From contig JAHREC010000009.1 of NCBI GenBank assembly GCA_020081605.1, forward strand, positions 3,286,001 through 3,350,000: 64,000 nucleotides of DNA. The letters run 5' to 3'. Each line of letters starts with the position of its first letter. The first letter of the stretch is position 1. Below the pieces are notes generated by a model. It did no database searches. It saw only the letters and a program-made list of their open reading frames with translations, and was not told the origin of the DNA. Positions 1 to 11,572 of this stretch are shown here, piece after piece. The translations under genes were made by a program, and so were the position numbers. Origin of the DNA: Albifimbria verrucaria. Taxonomy: Eukaryota; Ascomycota; Sordariomycetes; Hypocreales; Stachybotryaceae.

Positions 1-1838
1 TGGCAAGACCTACACACTTGCCGATGTCCAGCGCCGGACCTCGTACCTCGCGCGCGCTATCGGCAAACGCCTCGGCTTCAACCCCCACGAAGGTACCGAG
101 TGGGATCGTGTTGTCGCCCTCTACTCCTTGAACACTGTCAGTAGATCCATGAACTGGCAACGAACCAATTGGCACCGAACTTACTCTCTGCAATCAGATC
201 GACTATGTTCCCTTTACCCACGCCGTCCACCGCCTCTCTGGTATCGTCACCCCCGCCAGTGCCGCCTACTCCCCGCCGAGCTTGAGCACCAGCTCCGCTC
301 GTCCGGCGCCTCCGCCCTGTTCACTTGCGTTGCTCTGCTTGACAACGCCCGAAAGGCCGCCTCTGCCGCTGGAATACCTGAGGAACGGATCTTTCTTCTC
401 GCCTTGCCAGATCAGCCCGAGGCAAAGAAGCTTCCATACCCCACGATAGATGACCTCGTTGAAGAGGGTAAAGGCTTGCCCGAAGTGCCACCTCTGAACT
501 GGGCCCCTGGTCAGGGCGCAAGGCAGCCAGCCTACCTGTGCTACTCCAGCGGAACCTCTGGTTTGCCTGTAGGTTCTGTTCCTCCCGGCTCATGGGTTAT
601 GTCGCTTACATTCATTTTTCACAGAAAGCTGTCATGGTCTCTCACTATAACGTCATTGCCAATATCCTTCAGGTAACGACTTTCGAGACTGTCTCCCGAA
701 AAGAACTCGGCATCGATACCCATGCTGTTGTCGGCCTTCTCCCATTCAGCCACATCTATGGTTTGTCCCTGGTCGCTCACGTAGCCCACTATCGCGGCGA
801 CGGCGTTATTGTGCTCCCTCGCTTCGAGCTCAAATCGTTCCTCAATGCCGTACAGCGCTTCAAAATTGAGCAACTGAGCGTCGTACCCCAATTCTCATTC
901 AGATGTTGACTCACCAGGATGAGTGCCGCAAGTATGACCTCAGCAGCGTGAGGTGGGTGTACAGTGGTGCAGCACCTTTGGGACGCGAGACGGTCGATGA
1001 CCTACTAAAAGCCTATCCTCACTGGCACGTTGGCCAAGGATATGGTACGTAAATCACTTGACGAGTCTCGATTCGTCGTTCCTTAAATGTGGTTCTAATT
1101 CCATTCTCCAGGTATGACCGAATGTTCGCCCACCGTCGTCAGCACAAGCGAAACCGACACCCTCTTCGGATCCTCTGGCAGTCTTCTTCCCGGTTCCACA
1201 GCTAAAGTCATTGACCTCGAGGGCAACGAAGTTACAGAGTGCGAGAAGCGCGGCGAGCTCCTTGTCCAATCTCCAGCCGTTGTCCTCGGTTACCTCAACA
1301 ATGAAAAGGCCAACGCCGAGACTTTCGTATGGCACAACGATGGCCGCTGGCTGCGCACTGGTGATGAAGTTTTGGTGCGCAAGTCGCCCAAGGGTCATGA
1401 GCACTTTTTATCGTGGATCGCATTAAGGAGCTCATCAAAGTCAAGGTAAGAGGATCGCATCGTCCTCCTACAAATGTCAAAATTTAACTAACTCACAATC
1501 TACAGGGCCACCAAGTTGCTCCTGCCGAGCTCGAAGGCCACCTTCTTAGCCACACTGCCGTTGCTGACTGCGCTGTGATCCCTGTCGACGATGACCGGGC
1601 GGGTGAAGTTCCCAAGGCGTTCATTGTCCGCTCCAGCGAGGCCGCCAACCAACCAGAGGAAAAGGTGGCCGCGGAGATTCTACGCCACGTTGAGGAGCAT
1701 AAGGCCCGGCACAAGTGGCTCAAGGGTGGTGTCGAGTTTATCGATGTTATTCCCAAGAGCCCGAGTGGAAAGATCTTGAGGAGACTGCTCCGGGATAGAG
1801 AGAGGCAGGCCAGGAAGGCCAAGGGTCCCAAGTTGTAA
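1..1838 (+). CDS. 4-coumarate:CoA ligase-like acyl-CoA synthetase, 5' end outside window
   Basis: ANL-superfamily enzyme that would activate a carboxylic acid, aryl or fatty, to an acyl-CoA through an acyl-adenylate. Visible in order: [17 protein letters not shown] core, the AMP-binding loop YSSGTSGLP ending exon 2, a second core [18 protein letters not shown], the YGMTE motif split by an intron, RGELL with LRTGDE, and the C-terminal catalytic-lysine motif [11 protein letters not shown]. Introns by frame and splice consensus: 137-197, 569-624, 1045-1111, 1446-1505. Three one-base frame breaks sit in homopolymers: C4 at 271-274, C4 at 886-889 and T5 at 1405-1409. One extra base in each restores the family alignment, so I favour sequencing error over a dead gene. 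The substrate cannot be read from sequence. The start codon lies upstream of the window. Confidence 0.85.
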
Positions 1839-2876
1839 GATGAGTTATGACATGAAGCGTTCGTCACATTTTTACCAATATTATTGCATCCATTATCTGC
1901 ATCTACCAGCGCCTGCTTGTTTCGTTTCAATTGCGCAACCTATGATATTGCTCTCCGTTGCTCATTAGTGAAGTGCAAGTTGAAGCTCTCCTCCGATGAC
2001 AAAATGCATCTTTGGTTGTATGTGACATTTCATTGAAACGACTTTCGGGCCTCTCATAGTCAGATAAACGATTCCACCATCCGACCTATCAGTGCCGATC
2101 CGATGAGTCGGGCTGGGTCGTCAATTCAGTAGGTTCTGCATTGTAAGCGAGCAGTAAGCTGCGACATAGGTGAATTGTCCGGCAACAGGCAAGACAGGTA
2201 ACCTCAGGGTGCTTTTTGTCTTGGTACAAGATGTTGGGGATCACACGAGAAGTCGAGCGGGCCTCTCCAAGTCAGCCTATTGGCAGAGTCAAAGCAGACT
2301 CTCCGATATTAACCAAGATTATATGTAACCCACCTGGTCCAGATGAAACTGGGAATGTGACATGCAGCTTCATCACCCTCAGAAGTCATTATTTCTGTGT
2401 ACGAGACGGTTACCCATCTCTGAGACAGTGACAGTTGGCCGTCTCCCAGTTCACGCATTACCCCCTCCCTATTCATACTGAGGCGGTCAAGGTCAAATGT
2501 ATTCGTTGGGCATATCCAAGACATGGTCTTGTTATTCTCCAGGTTCGCCCTCTGGTTGGTGGCTCTATGTACATTGGGTCTTTCAACGGCCGTGATAGTG
2601 GCTAAATGACGTTATAGGTGCCAGTCTCTTCTATATCATAACTGAAACTTTCCTTGCTCTTGTCTCGGGGATTCTGCTCTGCTTGACTAAAGGCAAGAGT
2701 TGAAAATCCAGTGTTGCATATAAATAGCATGCACATCCGCCAATTATTTTCTCTGCTGATGTTAGTTGGGTGCAACAGTTGCGCACTGTCTTCAGAAAAC
2801 TATCCTGCCCACAAGGAGGCATTTGAGAGTACACAACTCAGTCAAGCCGCGTCACCGTCAGGTTATTCTATCCACA
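1839..2876. other. Intergenic between two adenylate-forming enzymes
   Basis: No coding stretch that I trust. It contains the 3' flank of the first ligase and the promoter of the second, with a TATA-like element at 2719-2726. Confidence 0.5.
2719..2726 (+). promoter_or_regulatory. TATA-like element upstream of AMP-binding gene
   Basis: TATAAATA lies about 150 bases before the chosen ATG at 2877. Position and sequence suit a core promoter, but this is motif matching only. Confidence 0.3.
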
Positions 2877-4808
2877 ATGACAGCGCTAAAGAAGCACATG
2901 TTACCAGCTGATCCAGTGTTGGAAAGACTTCTCATTGAAGCTCAACGAGCAACAGATCCAGAGATTATTGTTGATTTTGGCCGTCAGTGCAAAAAGAGCT
3001 ACTCGCATTTGCTGGCGGATGTTTTGAAGACGCGCGACCAATTCTGTGTGCAGGAAGAACAGTCGGGGCTGAACCAAAACAAATCCTACCAGGACGTCAC
3101 ATATGTTTCCATTCTTACAAACAATGGGTATGAATATATGGTAGCCTTCTTCGCGATCCGGGCAATGGGCTGCACACCCGTGGCTCTGGGTTGGTTCAAT
3201 CCATGAGTTGTAAATTGGATGGAAATGATTAACAACTGGTAGCACCAGGTATCATGTCAGATGGAGCAAAGTATGTCTTCGCGAAAGCCAAGTCATCCCG
3301 CATCCTTGTGGGCAGAGACTGTACAGCTAAAGCAGAAGATCTCGCTACATACATACAAGCATGTAATAGTCTCGAGGATGTCATTAAGTCACCAATCTCT
3401 ACATCCGCAGATCCCGTGGAATATGCCAAGATCGGTATTGATTCCAAGCGCCAAATGACTTCAAATGGTCCAGGGTTGGTTTGTTTTACATCTGGCACTA
3501 CTGGACCTCCAAAAGCAGTCGTACTCCCAAGAACGTGCTTTACAAACAAACAGCCCGTGGAACTGGGTAATGCCTCCTTCAGCTGCCGGCCTGGCTACTG
3601 GCTTGGTAGCTCATTCGAACTGATCGGGTCGGCGCTGATAGGCCAAAAGCTTTACATTCTTAAAGAGTTAACGGGTAGGGCCCGTATAGAAGCGTTGTTG
3701 GATCTCTTTCGACACTATCAGATCACCAGTGGCCTTTTTCTCCCCACTATTGCGAGGGTTACGAGATACCCTGCTCAACGGTAAGGCGCAACTTTCTCAT
3801 GAAGAATCAAGCTACTGGTCAGGACGCTTCGGTAGCATGTCGACTATCCGATGCACCAGTGGAGTAATTGAATCGTCAGTTCGGCAGTTCTGGGTAGACT
3901 TAACAGGACGACCATTTGTGAACCTCTATGGTTCCACTGAGCTAGGAAGTGCTGTCATATTGGGAAATTCAAGGGTACAAGTAAGTTCTTTTTGGGTTAT
4001 AGGTTCTGTTATGGAAGTCTAAGATGGGTCATAGGGTTCCATTGGAAAGCCAGTTCCCGGTGTTCAGGTTAAGTTGTCGGAAGGAGACAAGGGTGAATTG
4101 TTGGTCAAGAGTCCTACCATGCTTACCCAGTATGTTACGCCGAGTACCCGTTTCGTATAATGTATCGTGCTGATACATAAATGTCAACATAGTTACCTTG
4201 ATGACGCAGAGTCGGCGAAGAAGGCATTCGACAAGGACGGTTACTTTAAGACTGGGGATATGGCCGAATTCAAAGACGGGGAATACATTTTCAAAGGACG
4301 ATTTAATGCCGACTGTCAGTATACGCAAATTCGCCAAACCTGTTTCAATAAGTTAACAATACGCAGTCATCAGCTATATTTTTTCAAGATACCAGTCCTT
4401 GAGGTTGAGAGCAGCTTATTAGACCTACCATACGTCTCTGAGGCATGCGTCATTGGTGTCCCAGACAATGATGCTAGAAATCTGTGCGGAGCAGTCGTAC
4501 GAGTTCGTCAAGAAGACGCCTCAGAGCACCAAGAAGTGACCCTGGCGCGAATCAGATTAGACCTACAGAATAAGCTGGCTACTTACATGTTGCCTACTCT
4601 ACTTCGAAAATTGGCCAACGACGAAACTCTACCATATACATCATCTGGTAAAGTAGCGAGACAAGAAACTCTGAGGCAATTTTTTGATACTACGAGCGGA
4701 GTAGCTGTGGACATACTGCCGCCAGCTGTGGAGCGCTGGGAGGAACCTATTGTAGGCTTAAGTCGAAACGGATTATGGGATGGCTGTGGATTTCGACAAG
4801 ACTTTTAA
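2877..4808 (+). CDS. AMP-binding (adenylate-forming) enzyme
   Basis: Second ANL-superfamily enzyme. Start at 2877 gives MTALKKH and leads into a SYQDVTYVSILTNNGYEYMVAFFAIRALG-like core. The P-loop motif FTSGTTGPPKAVVLP begins near 3483; NLYGSTELG follows; then KTGDMAEFKDGEYIFKGR and a C-terminal PYTSSGKVARQETL with the expected catalytic lysine. Introns: 3190-3242, 3981-4034, 4130-4192, 4315-4366. Frame breaks: C4 at 3742-3745 appears one base too long, and T6 at 4379-4384 one too short. Overall it looks like a free-standing fungal acyl/aryl adenylating enzyme of about 560 residues, not a CoA-ligase copy of its neighbour. The C-terminus is uncertain because an open frame continues (4780-5010) in another phase. 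Confidence 0.78.
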
Positions 4809-5627
4809 CTCCCTCTCGAGACCTTTGACCCTCAGCTATGAAGGTAGTTTGTTTCCTTGGTATCATCGCTTTGTTGATAAACTGGCCAGTTTCCGACCTG
4901 AACAGGACCGTGAAGCAACGTGTACCGCCCGCGTCATAGCATGCCTACGATATATCATCAGCCTTGACACCGGAAATGAGGTGTTAGGGAAAGTTCAATG
5001 CAGTTGTTAGAGGCTTAGCATAGCATTTCGTAACTCCAGCCACTCGAACTCGCAGCTGCTTTCCAGTGCCTGATAGAAACCACGATCAAGTTTCCTGTTG
5101 CATTGCGGTTTCAACTTGAGCTCCACCCCTGGCAGGTTTCTATCTTGAAGTTGAGCAGAAACGTCATGATCAACCTGAATTAGGTATGTAGTGGCTTGAT
5201 TCCTACGTACTTCTAGTAAATTTATCAAAATAATCCGTCACTGCATTCTGCCTCCATACTACCATCTTGTTGTGATTGTAGGCATGCCGAGATCAGCATG
5301 GTGCTGATCACTAGAGATCGTAAAGTTCTTCCACTCACTTGATGGAATTGAACTTATCTCCATAGTGTAGGGGCCGAATTATTAAGTGTGTCCTGAGGTC
5401 AGGGGACATCTGTCACTCATTGGTCTTATGTAGAGAGTGGAACAACCTGTAGGGTCACGCGGAGTGTGTGTGTTTATTCTTATCAACCCATGCAACTCAT
5501 ACAAGCACACGCTGAAGTGCCCCAGCCAACACGAATCACCTCAGATGCCCCGCATTGAACTTCTCCAGAGGTAATTCGCTTCTTACGCTGTCCAAGCAAA
5601 AAGTTTGACCTGACAGACACCATCGCA
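4809..5627. other. Tail of AMP-binding gene and intergenic
   Basis: 4780-5010 holds an open frame on + of 76 codons (MAVDFDKTFNSLSRP...) overlapping the end of the ligase; it may be a frameshifted C-terminal extension or chance. Nothing else coding is seen apart from a short hairpin at 5291-5309. Confidence 0.35.
5291..5309. repeat. Perfect short inverted repeat
   Basis: GATCAGCA, a TGG loop, then TGCTGATC: an 8-bp stem with a 3-base loop. It could fold in RNA or bind a dimeric protein; no function is claimed. Confidence 0.5.
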
Positions 5628-8061
5628 ATGGCTGTTCACGAAGTCCAAGTCTTCAAGCTAGATATTGAAGTCCAGTTTGAGAGCCTCACTGACCAGGAAA
5701 AACGATATGCGCACCACATGGCTCGGTTAGCGTGCACCCAGAACGGCTCACAAGTGACATGCTAAACATCAAGCGTAGCGCGGCATGGTTCGGTGCAAGA
5801 ATTATTTTTCGACAAGTTTCCCTGAGTCACTTGGCATCTTCGACTTCATCCTTGAGCTCCATCGCACCTGTTCAGGAAATTGGCCTTCTCTTATCGACTC
5901 AGGTGTTAGCAGCGAGGACCTCCACCGCTTTCTAACTTACGCTGCTACGTTTCTCTCCAATGTCGGAAATTACTATGTATGCTGTGTCGTTCAAATTTCA
6001 AGCATAGAGACAATACTGACTAGTTTTTTAGGGTTCTGGAGATCAGAAATTCATTCCAGGTGTGGACAAAAGTGTTCTTCAGAAGCTGTCTAGCAAATCT
6101 TCCACGTTGGCAAGCTTATATGAGCAGATATCCGAGTCAATAATCGATCGACCACCTTTCAGTCTTGGCTATTCAAGCGATACTGCGCAAAGCGCATACT
6201 ATCCGAAGAATGATGTCAAAGAAGAGGATGTTGCCATGGTATCAAGGATTCTCGAGCAGAATTCCATCTTCGCAGAAAACACCAGACTTCAAAAGACGAA
6301 TGATGGAGTGGGATTTGAGGTCCTTCTCGCCTCTGTTGAAGGCGGAGAAATTGCCCAGCTCCCTCCCCAGTGGTAAGGGATCGGTGAAACTTGTGAAAGG
6401 AGATCATTCCGCCGACCTTCAGCGGGTATGTGCTGAGTTAACACAAGCGCTCGAATACGCAGCCAATGATCTACAAAGAGAATTCCTCAGTGCATACATC
6501 GAGAGCTTTCAAACTGGCAGTTTGGACACATATCACAAGTCACAACGAATATGGGTTCGCGACAAAGCGCCTAGGGTGGAAAACATTTTTGGATTTGTCG
6601 AGCCATACCGCGATCCACACGGGATTAGAGCAGAGTTTGAAGGCCTGGTGGCCATTGCAGACGACGAGGAGACTATACTTCTTACAAAGCTGGTTGAGAA
6701 CTCGGCAACTTTCATTCGTCGACTACCTTGGGCCACACCAGAGAATGATGGAAAAGGGCCCTTTGAGAAAAGCCTTTTCGAGCCGCCTGATTTCTCGAGC
6801 ATCCATGGTGAGTGGTAATACCAAAGCTGTTTATAGAAAACTTACTCAGTGTCTGTAGCGCTGGCGTATTGCTCAAGCATCATATTTCCTGGCATCAACT
6901 TACCCAACGTTAGTTCGCTTGCTCGGGGTTTCTAGCATCTTTCTTATGCAAACTAATTTTGTGGTTACAGTACAATGACATTCGGCAGGAGGATGGGTTC
7001 AAGAATGTGATCATTGCTAATCGGATGGTTGCCGAGAGCCAAGCAATGCAGTATCCTTTCATTCCCACTTCAAGGCGGAACAATTTAAGAAGCACAAGCA
7101 CCCTGCTTACTATTGGTGGGTAGTTCTCCATGAGCTCCTTGGCCATGGAACTGGCCAGATGATGGTTGAGACCACAAATGGGAAATTTAATTTTGATACC
7201 AAAAATCCTCCCATTAACCCCTTAACGGGAAACCCATTTCATCATGGTACAAGCCTGGCCAGACTTGGACCGGTCAGTTCGGCGACTTGGCTACCACGGT
7301 TGACGAGTGCAGGGCTGAACTTGTTGGTGCTTATTTAATGGACGATACAGAGCTTCTTGAGTTATTTGGCTTCACTGATACTACTGAAATCCGAGCCGAA
7401 GACCGTGAGTGCCTCTCATATGTGGAAATTGGGTTGGGACTAACCCAAAACACTGCAGTGACCTACAACATGTATCAACAATTAGGTGTTGACGGTTTGC
7501 GGGGACTCTCCAACTTCGATTTACACACTGGCGTAAGTGCTTCACATGTCTTTGGAAAGATTAAACGTCCATCTACTGATTTATATCATAGAGATGGGGC
7601 CAGGCACATAGTCGGGTTAGTATTGCCATTGTATGTTGTTCAGAATGGAGGCCATGATGTTGACGACCAGATAGGCTCACTTCGCCATGCTAAAGTGTCT
7701 GCTTCGAGACGGCGGCGGCGCGATAACCATTACCCACAACAAACAGGAGCGAAACCTTAAAGTACAGGTGGATCGCTCCAAAATTCGCTCGCACGGGAAA
7801 CAAGCCCTAGGGAGGATGCTCTTACACCTGCACATATTCAGATGCACGGCTGACGCTAAAGGTTGTCGCGCGTACTATGAGGATCTCTCCAAGGTGGATG
7901 GGGAATATGTCGATTGGCGAGAGACGGTGCTCGTAAATAAGCCTCCTCCACTCATCTTCGTCCATGCCAACACATTCCTCGATGGGGACGCCGTCACTCT
8001 GAAGGAGTACGAGCCGACGATTGAAGGTGTCATTGAAAGCTGGGTGGATCGAAAGGTGTGA
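5628..8061 (+). CDS. Dipeptidyl peptidase III (peptidase family M49), frame broken in this sequence
   Basis: Zinc exopeptidase that removes dipeptides from peptide N-termini, normally cytosolic. Diagnostic signs: HELLGH (7129-7146), the family HEXXGH zinc motif, and VDECRAE (about 7299-7319) supplying the third zinc ligand. Other M49-like blocks: YAHHMARAAWFGAR, GDQKFIPG, IRVE-type ENIFGFVEPYRDP, WGQAHSR, and VNKPPPLIFVHANTF at the C-terminus. Introns deduced: 5726-5778, 5977-6031, 6808-6858, 6909-6970, 7405-7458, 7533-7591, 7616-7674. Single-base breaks: C3 at 5820-5822 (short), C4 at 6365-6368 (long), AA near 7072 (short), C3/T3 at 7233-7239 (short). Deduced length of about 700 residues agrees with known M49 enzymes. 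All catalytic residues are present, so either it is functional and mis-sequenced or it is very recently dead. Confidence 0.85.
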
Positions 8062-8700
8062 GAAAGGCCACATTGTGTAATTTATTGACGTGTTGGCGAA
8101 CTACTGAGTGGTAGTATTGCGTAGCATGAATCTGGCAGTGCCATTTCAAAAATGAAACATTTGACTACTCACGCGACCTTCTCATCGTGGTTTGGCCTGA
8201 GGTTGTGTAATTAACAGACTGTCACGGACCAATATCGTTCCCTACTATGCATTCACAGTATTAAGGCCCTGTGTGATGACAACTGTTCTAGGTGACGTCT
8301 TTCTGGTCAGTCTCACCACATATTGTTTCGCAGTCTGTAATGGCTCTCCACGAACTTGTCTAACCAATACTTTTTGTGTTGCACGCTGGTGTTGCCTGGG
8401 GATTCTACTTGAGAAATACTGGAGGACAACATTATTGTTGTAGATTAGACGAGCGGTAGCTTGGTGAATTCGAACTAACTATCCATAAGGAACGGAGGAG
8501 AGGGTAAAGCTGGCTTCCTAACGGTACTTTCCACAGGTGGCGTGGGCCATTTCACGAATATTCAGGATTCCAAGAAGGTATCATCAAAGAATTCCAATTA
8601 TAACACGAAATGCGACAGAGTAGACTTCATTATTAACACTTATCTAACCTTAGCAAAAGTGTTTCTCCACGATCAAAAAAACGGCATTTTAATATGGAAA
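8062..8700. other. Convergent intergenic region
   Basis: Lies between the 3' ends of the M49 peptidase (+) and the glutamine synthetase-fold gene (-). I see no gene, repeat or RNA here. Confidence 0.5.
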
Positions 8701-10055
8701 TTAGAATAGCTCCACAAGCAATTGTCGCACTTTTTCAGTGTCCAGATCGCCCAGCTTGGATGTTTCGAACCTCTTCACTCGGATATAGTGTTGCACAATA
8801 CGACTTCGCATTTGGGCTTGTAGCTCCTCTGTCTTTTCTTCTAAGCTTTACAGAGCCTCTTCGATCGAACGTGGCAAAGGTGTTCCATTGTCATATATCG
8901 GTTCAGTCATAGAGCCTGTGTCGGGCCACACAAGGGGTTCCCTATTTTGACACCCTAGCAAGCCTGCGCTCAGAATAGCCGCGAGAGCTAAATACATGTT
9001 CGCAGTAGCATCGATGCAACGAATCTCCCAGTGCCCAGACTTGATCTTCCGAACAGGCACTGTTCGATCCTCGGTACCCCATGCTACGGTAGTGCCTGCT
9101 GAGTACGGTTGAATACGCTCGTAAGATAGGTCATAGGGCATGCAGAAAGAGCATAGTTCTGGCAATCGTTTGAGGATACCGGCGAGGAAGAGTTCTTCCA
9201 TGAATTATCGGTTTATCGAGATGTGCGCGTGCTGCCCAGTTGACTGCCGGCGCGACTTAACCGGCCTCGGTGACATTGTGGCAATGAGCCCATGGCGTTT
9301 GAACACGCTTTTATAGTATCTTGGACGAGAACGAGTTGGTCTACAGCTTGAATAGGCGGTAGTGGTCCCAGTGCAATTTCGTATTGTCCTCGGAGGCCTT
9401 CGGTCTGAAAGGCATCAACCTTCACACCAGCAGCTTGCAGTATCTGAACAACCTCCTCGACATATTCATAGCATGGGTCTCGCAGCCCTGAGACAGCGAA
9501 GAGGCCCAGTCCTGCGCTGCTAGGAGAAAGTTGGCCTTCGCTCGAAATACTCATAATCTCAAACTCAACCTCAAAACCTATAAGAAATTCTGCATCCAGG
9601 GTTTCTTTGGCAACTTCTAATACATTATGCAGAGCGTTTTGTGGGCAAAAGTCCCAGTTTGGTAATGGTCGGACCGGTACGTGTTCAACGACTCGACACA
9701 TGACTGTGGCATAGAGAGGATCCAAGAGCTGTCGCGTTCGCAAAGAATCCCAATCTGGAATCAACCGGTGATTTCCTCTTGGGTCGAAATCGGGTACAAA
9801 ACTGTTGTCCACTATACAATGAAAGGCAATTGGTGGTACATGGAGTAATCTGCTGCCAGCTTCTATCGAGGGTGCATGTTCTGTTGGTACTATGCGGGCT
9901 CGTAGGACGCCTGATAGATCCTGCCATTGAAAGCGAACGAAGCAGACGGCGCGATGGTTAGCGAGAAAGCCCTCGAGTAATGCTGACGATTCTCCCTCCG
10001 AGTCCAGATGACCGTCTTTCCTTCGGGTTAATAGTTGCAGCTTGTTAGGGCCCAT
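8701..10055 (-). pseudogene. Glutamine synthetase-fold gene (GlnA/FluG-C-terminal type), disrupted
   Basis: About 450 codons, the usual length for a prokaryote-type glutamine synthetase-fold ligase, here intronless. N-terminal beta-grasp part: VCFVRFQWQDLSGVLRARIV. Catalytic part: FEVEFEIM (metal-binding Glu), STGQHAHISIN (metal His region), FLAGILKRLP, then HWEIRCIDATANMYLALAA, and a C-terminal YIRVKRFE...LLVELF. Lesions: a one-base shift at about 9303-9304 (TT where TTT fits), an in-frame TAA at 9205-9207 and another at 8848-8850. Frame-conserving coding continues after each stop, down to the natural stop at 8701-8703. Two in-frame stops are not explained by run-length errors, so real decay is likely. 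Fungal members often ligate glutamate to amines rather than ammonia; the substrate here is unknown. Confidence 0.75.
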
Positions 10056-11572
10056 GATCTAGGATTTTGTCGATCCTCAGCTCAGTAAATGTAAGTAAGT
10101 AATCAGCTTCAACGTCGTACGGGTTGAGACAGCTGTTCTGACTCAGTTTTGTTATCCTAGGGATATCGTTTAAAAGCTCAACTCGGCAAAAGCGCAGTTG
10201 CCTCTCATTCAACTTGGTCCACGACGTTAGGAATAGAAATAAGAAACATGGAATTTTCGATTCGTATCTTATCCTTGGACAAACATGCCCCTTTGCTCGG
10301 GACGCACGACGTTTTTATACTGCATCTCAAAGTTGAGACGCCAATGTTCCTGGAACCTGGACGTAACATAATATGCTGAACTGAGTAAAGTGTGAAACAG
10401 TAATGTAAACGCCATGTTTTTCTAACAAATCACACCAATGTATGTAGGCAGTAAAACGTAAGGTTGGCAAACCTTGGTGGTGAAATAATGAGATAAGCAT
10501 GTGGTGTTCCGCGACACAGGTTTTTAGCCACCTATAACAATGGCGCTCCTCTTGTCTCCAGTACCTAGCCGAGACAAATGATTTCATACTCTCATATTTT
10601 CTTTGCTCTGAGCCAAATGCTGTACTTCCATAAGAATCATGTTTCGTGCGACTTAGATATGTAACACCACGTGAAGTGTCACCTTCTCATTCAGCAAGAA
10701 CAGTCCCACGTTCTACTTTCCACGTTACTAACATGGGCCTGCTCAACAAAGCATTGGAACCCACAGGATAGCACCGCAGTAAAGGAATGACAAATGGTTC
10801 TACAGGTACTCTAGATGGTTATAAGCAGCCCTGTTTGTGAGAGATGATGTGATTAGAAAAGAAAGGGCGTGACTACATCATATGCGTTAATGCCTTGAAT
10901 CTTAGAGTGTGCACTAATTAGAGAGTACTGAACAAATCAGCCCATGAAGGCAGCTTGCTCATCATTAGACCAGGTGATGAGCTAGGTACAGGTAGCATTC
11001 TTATTGAAAGTAACCACAATGCTAGCTCAAGTCAATAATCTCAGCACTAGAATCAACCAATGCTAAACTGATCAAGTTTCAAATTCCACGGCCTCAGCAC
11101 TATGGATGAGATACTACGACTCTAAGTAATATTCGGCCTACAGTTAGATAAGTTGATTATTTTACTAATTCATGGAAAAGGTCTACAATACGATGGGAAA
11201 GTCACATTGGGATCAGGAGCAGGTTTTGTGAGCCAATTGCTAAGTGAATATTAATAATTACACAACACCAGTCCAGCGGGTATATCGCGTCTACATGCAA
11301 TTCGGCCCTGAACACTTTTTCCCGCAACAATAAAAGAAACTGTGAGATAGATAAAACCCTGTTTCCACACCAATGCTTGTTCGTTAAGGATCGTAAGAAG
11401 GATAAGTCAGGCACCTCGCATTGGGCGATTGTCCCTATGTATGCAAAAACACTATGAAACCCCGGGGTTTTTATACATGCGAGCAGCCAAGCGCTCTTTA
11501 TATTTGTCTGTAAAACGGAAAGAGTACACATTGGTGCCCTCATGTGAAGATGAGAGCCAAGTCCAAAAAACC
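10056..11572. other. Intergenic, moderately AT-rich
   Basis: Upstream of the glutamine synthetase-fold gene and downstream of the adhesin. Only short chance frames; nothing recognised. Confidence 0.5.
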
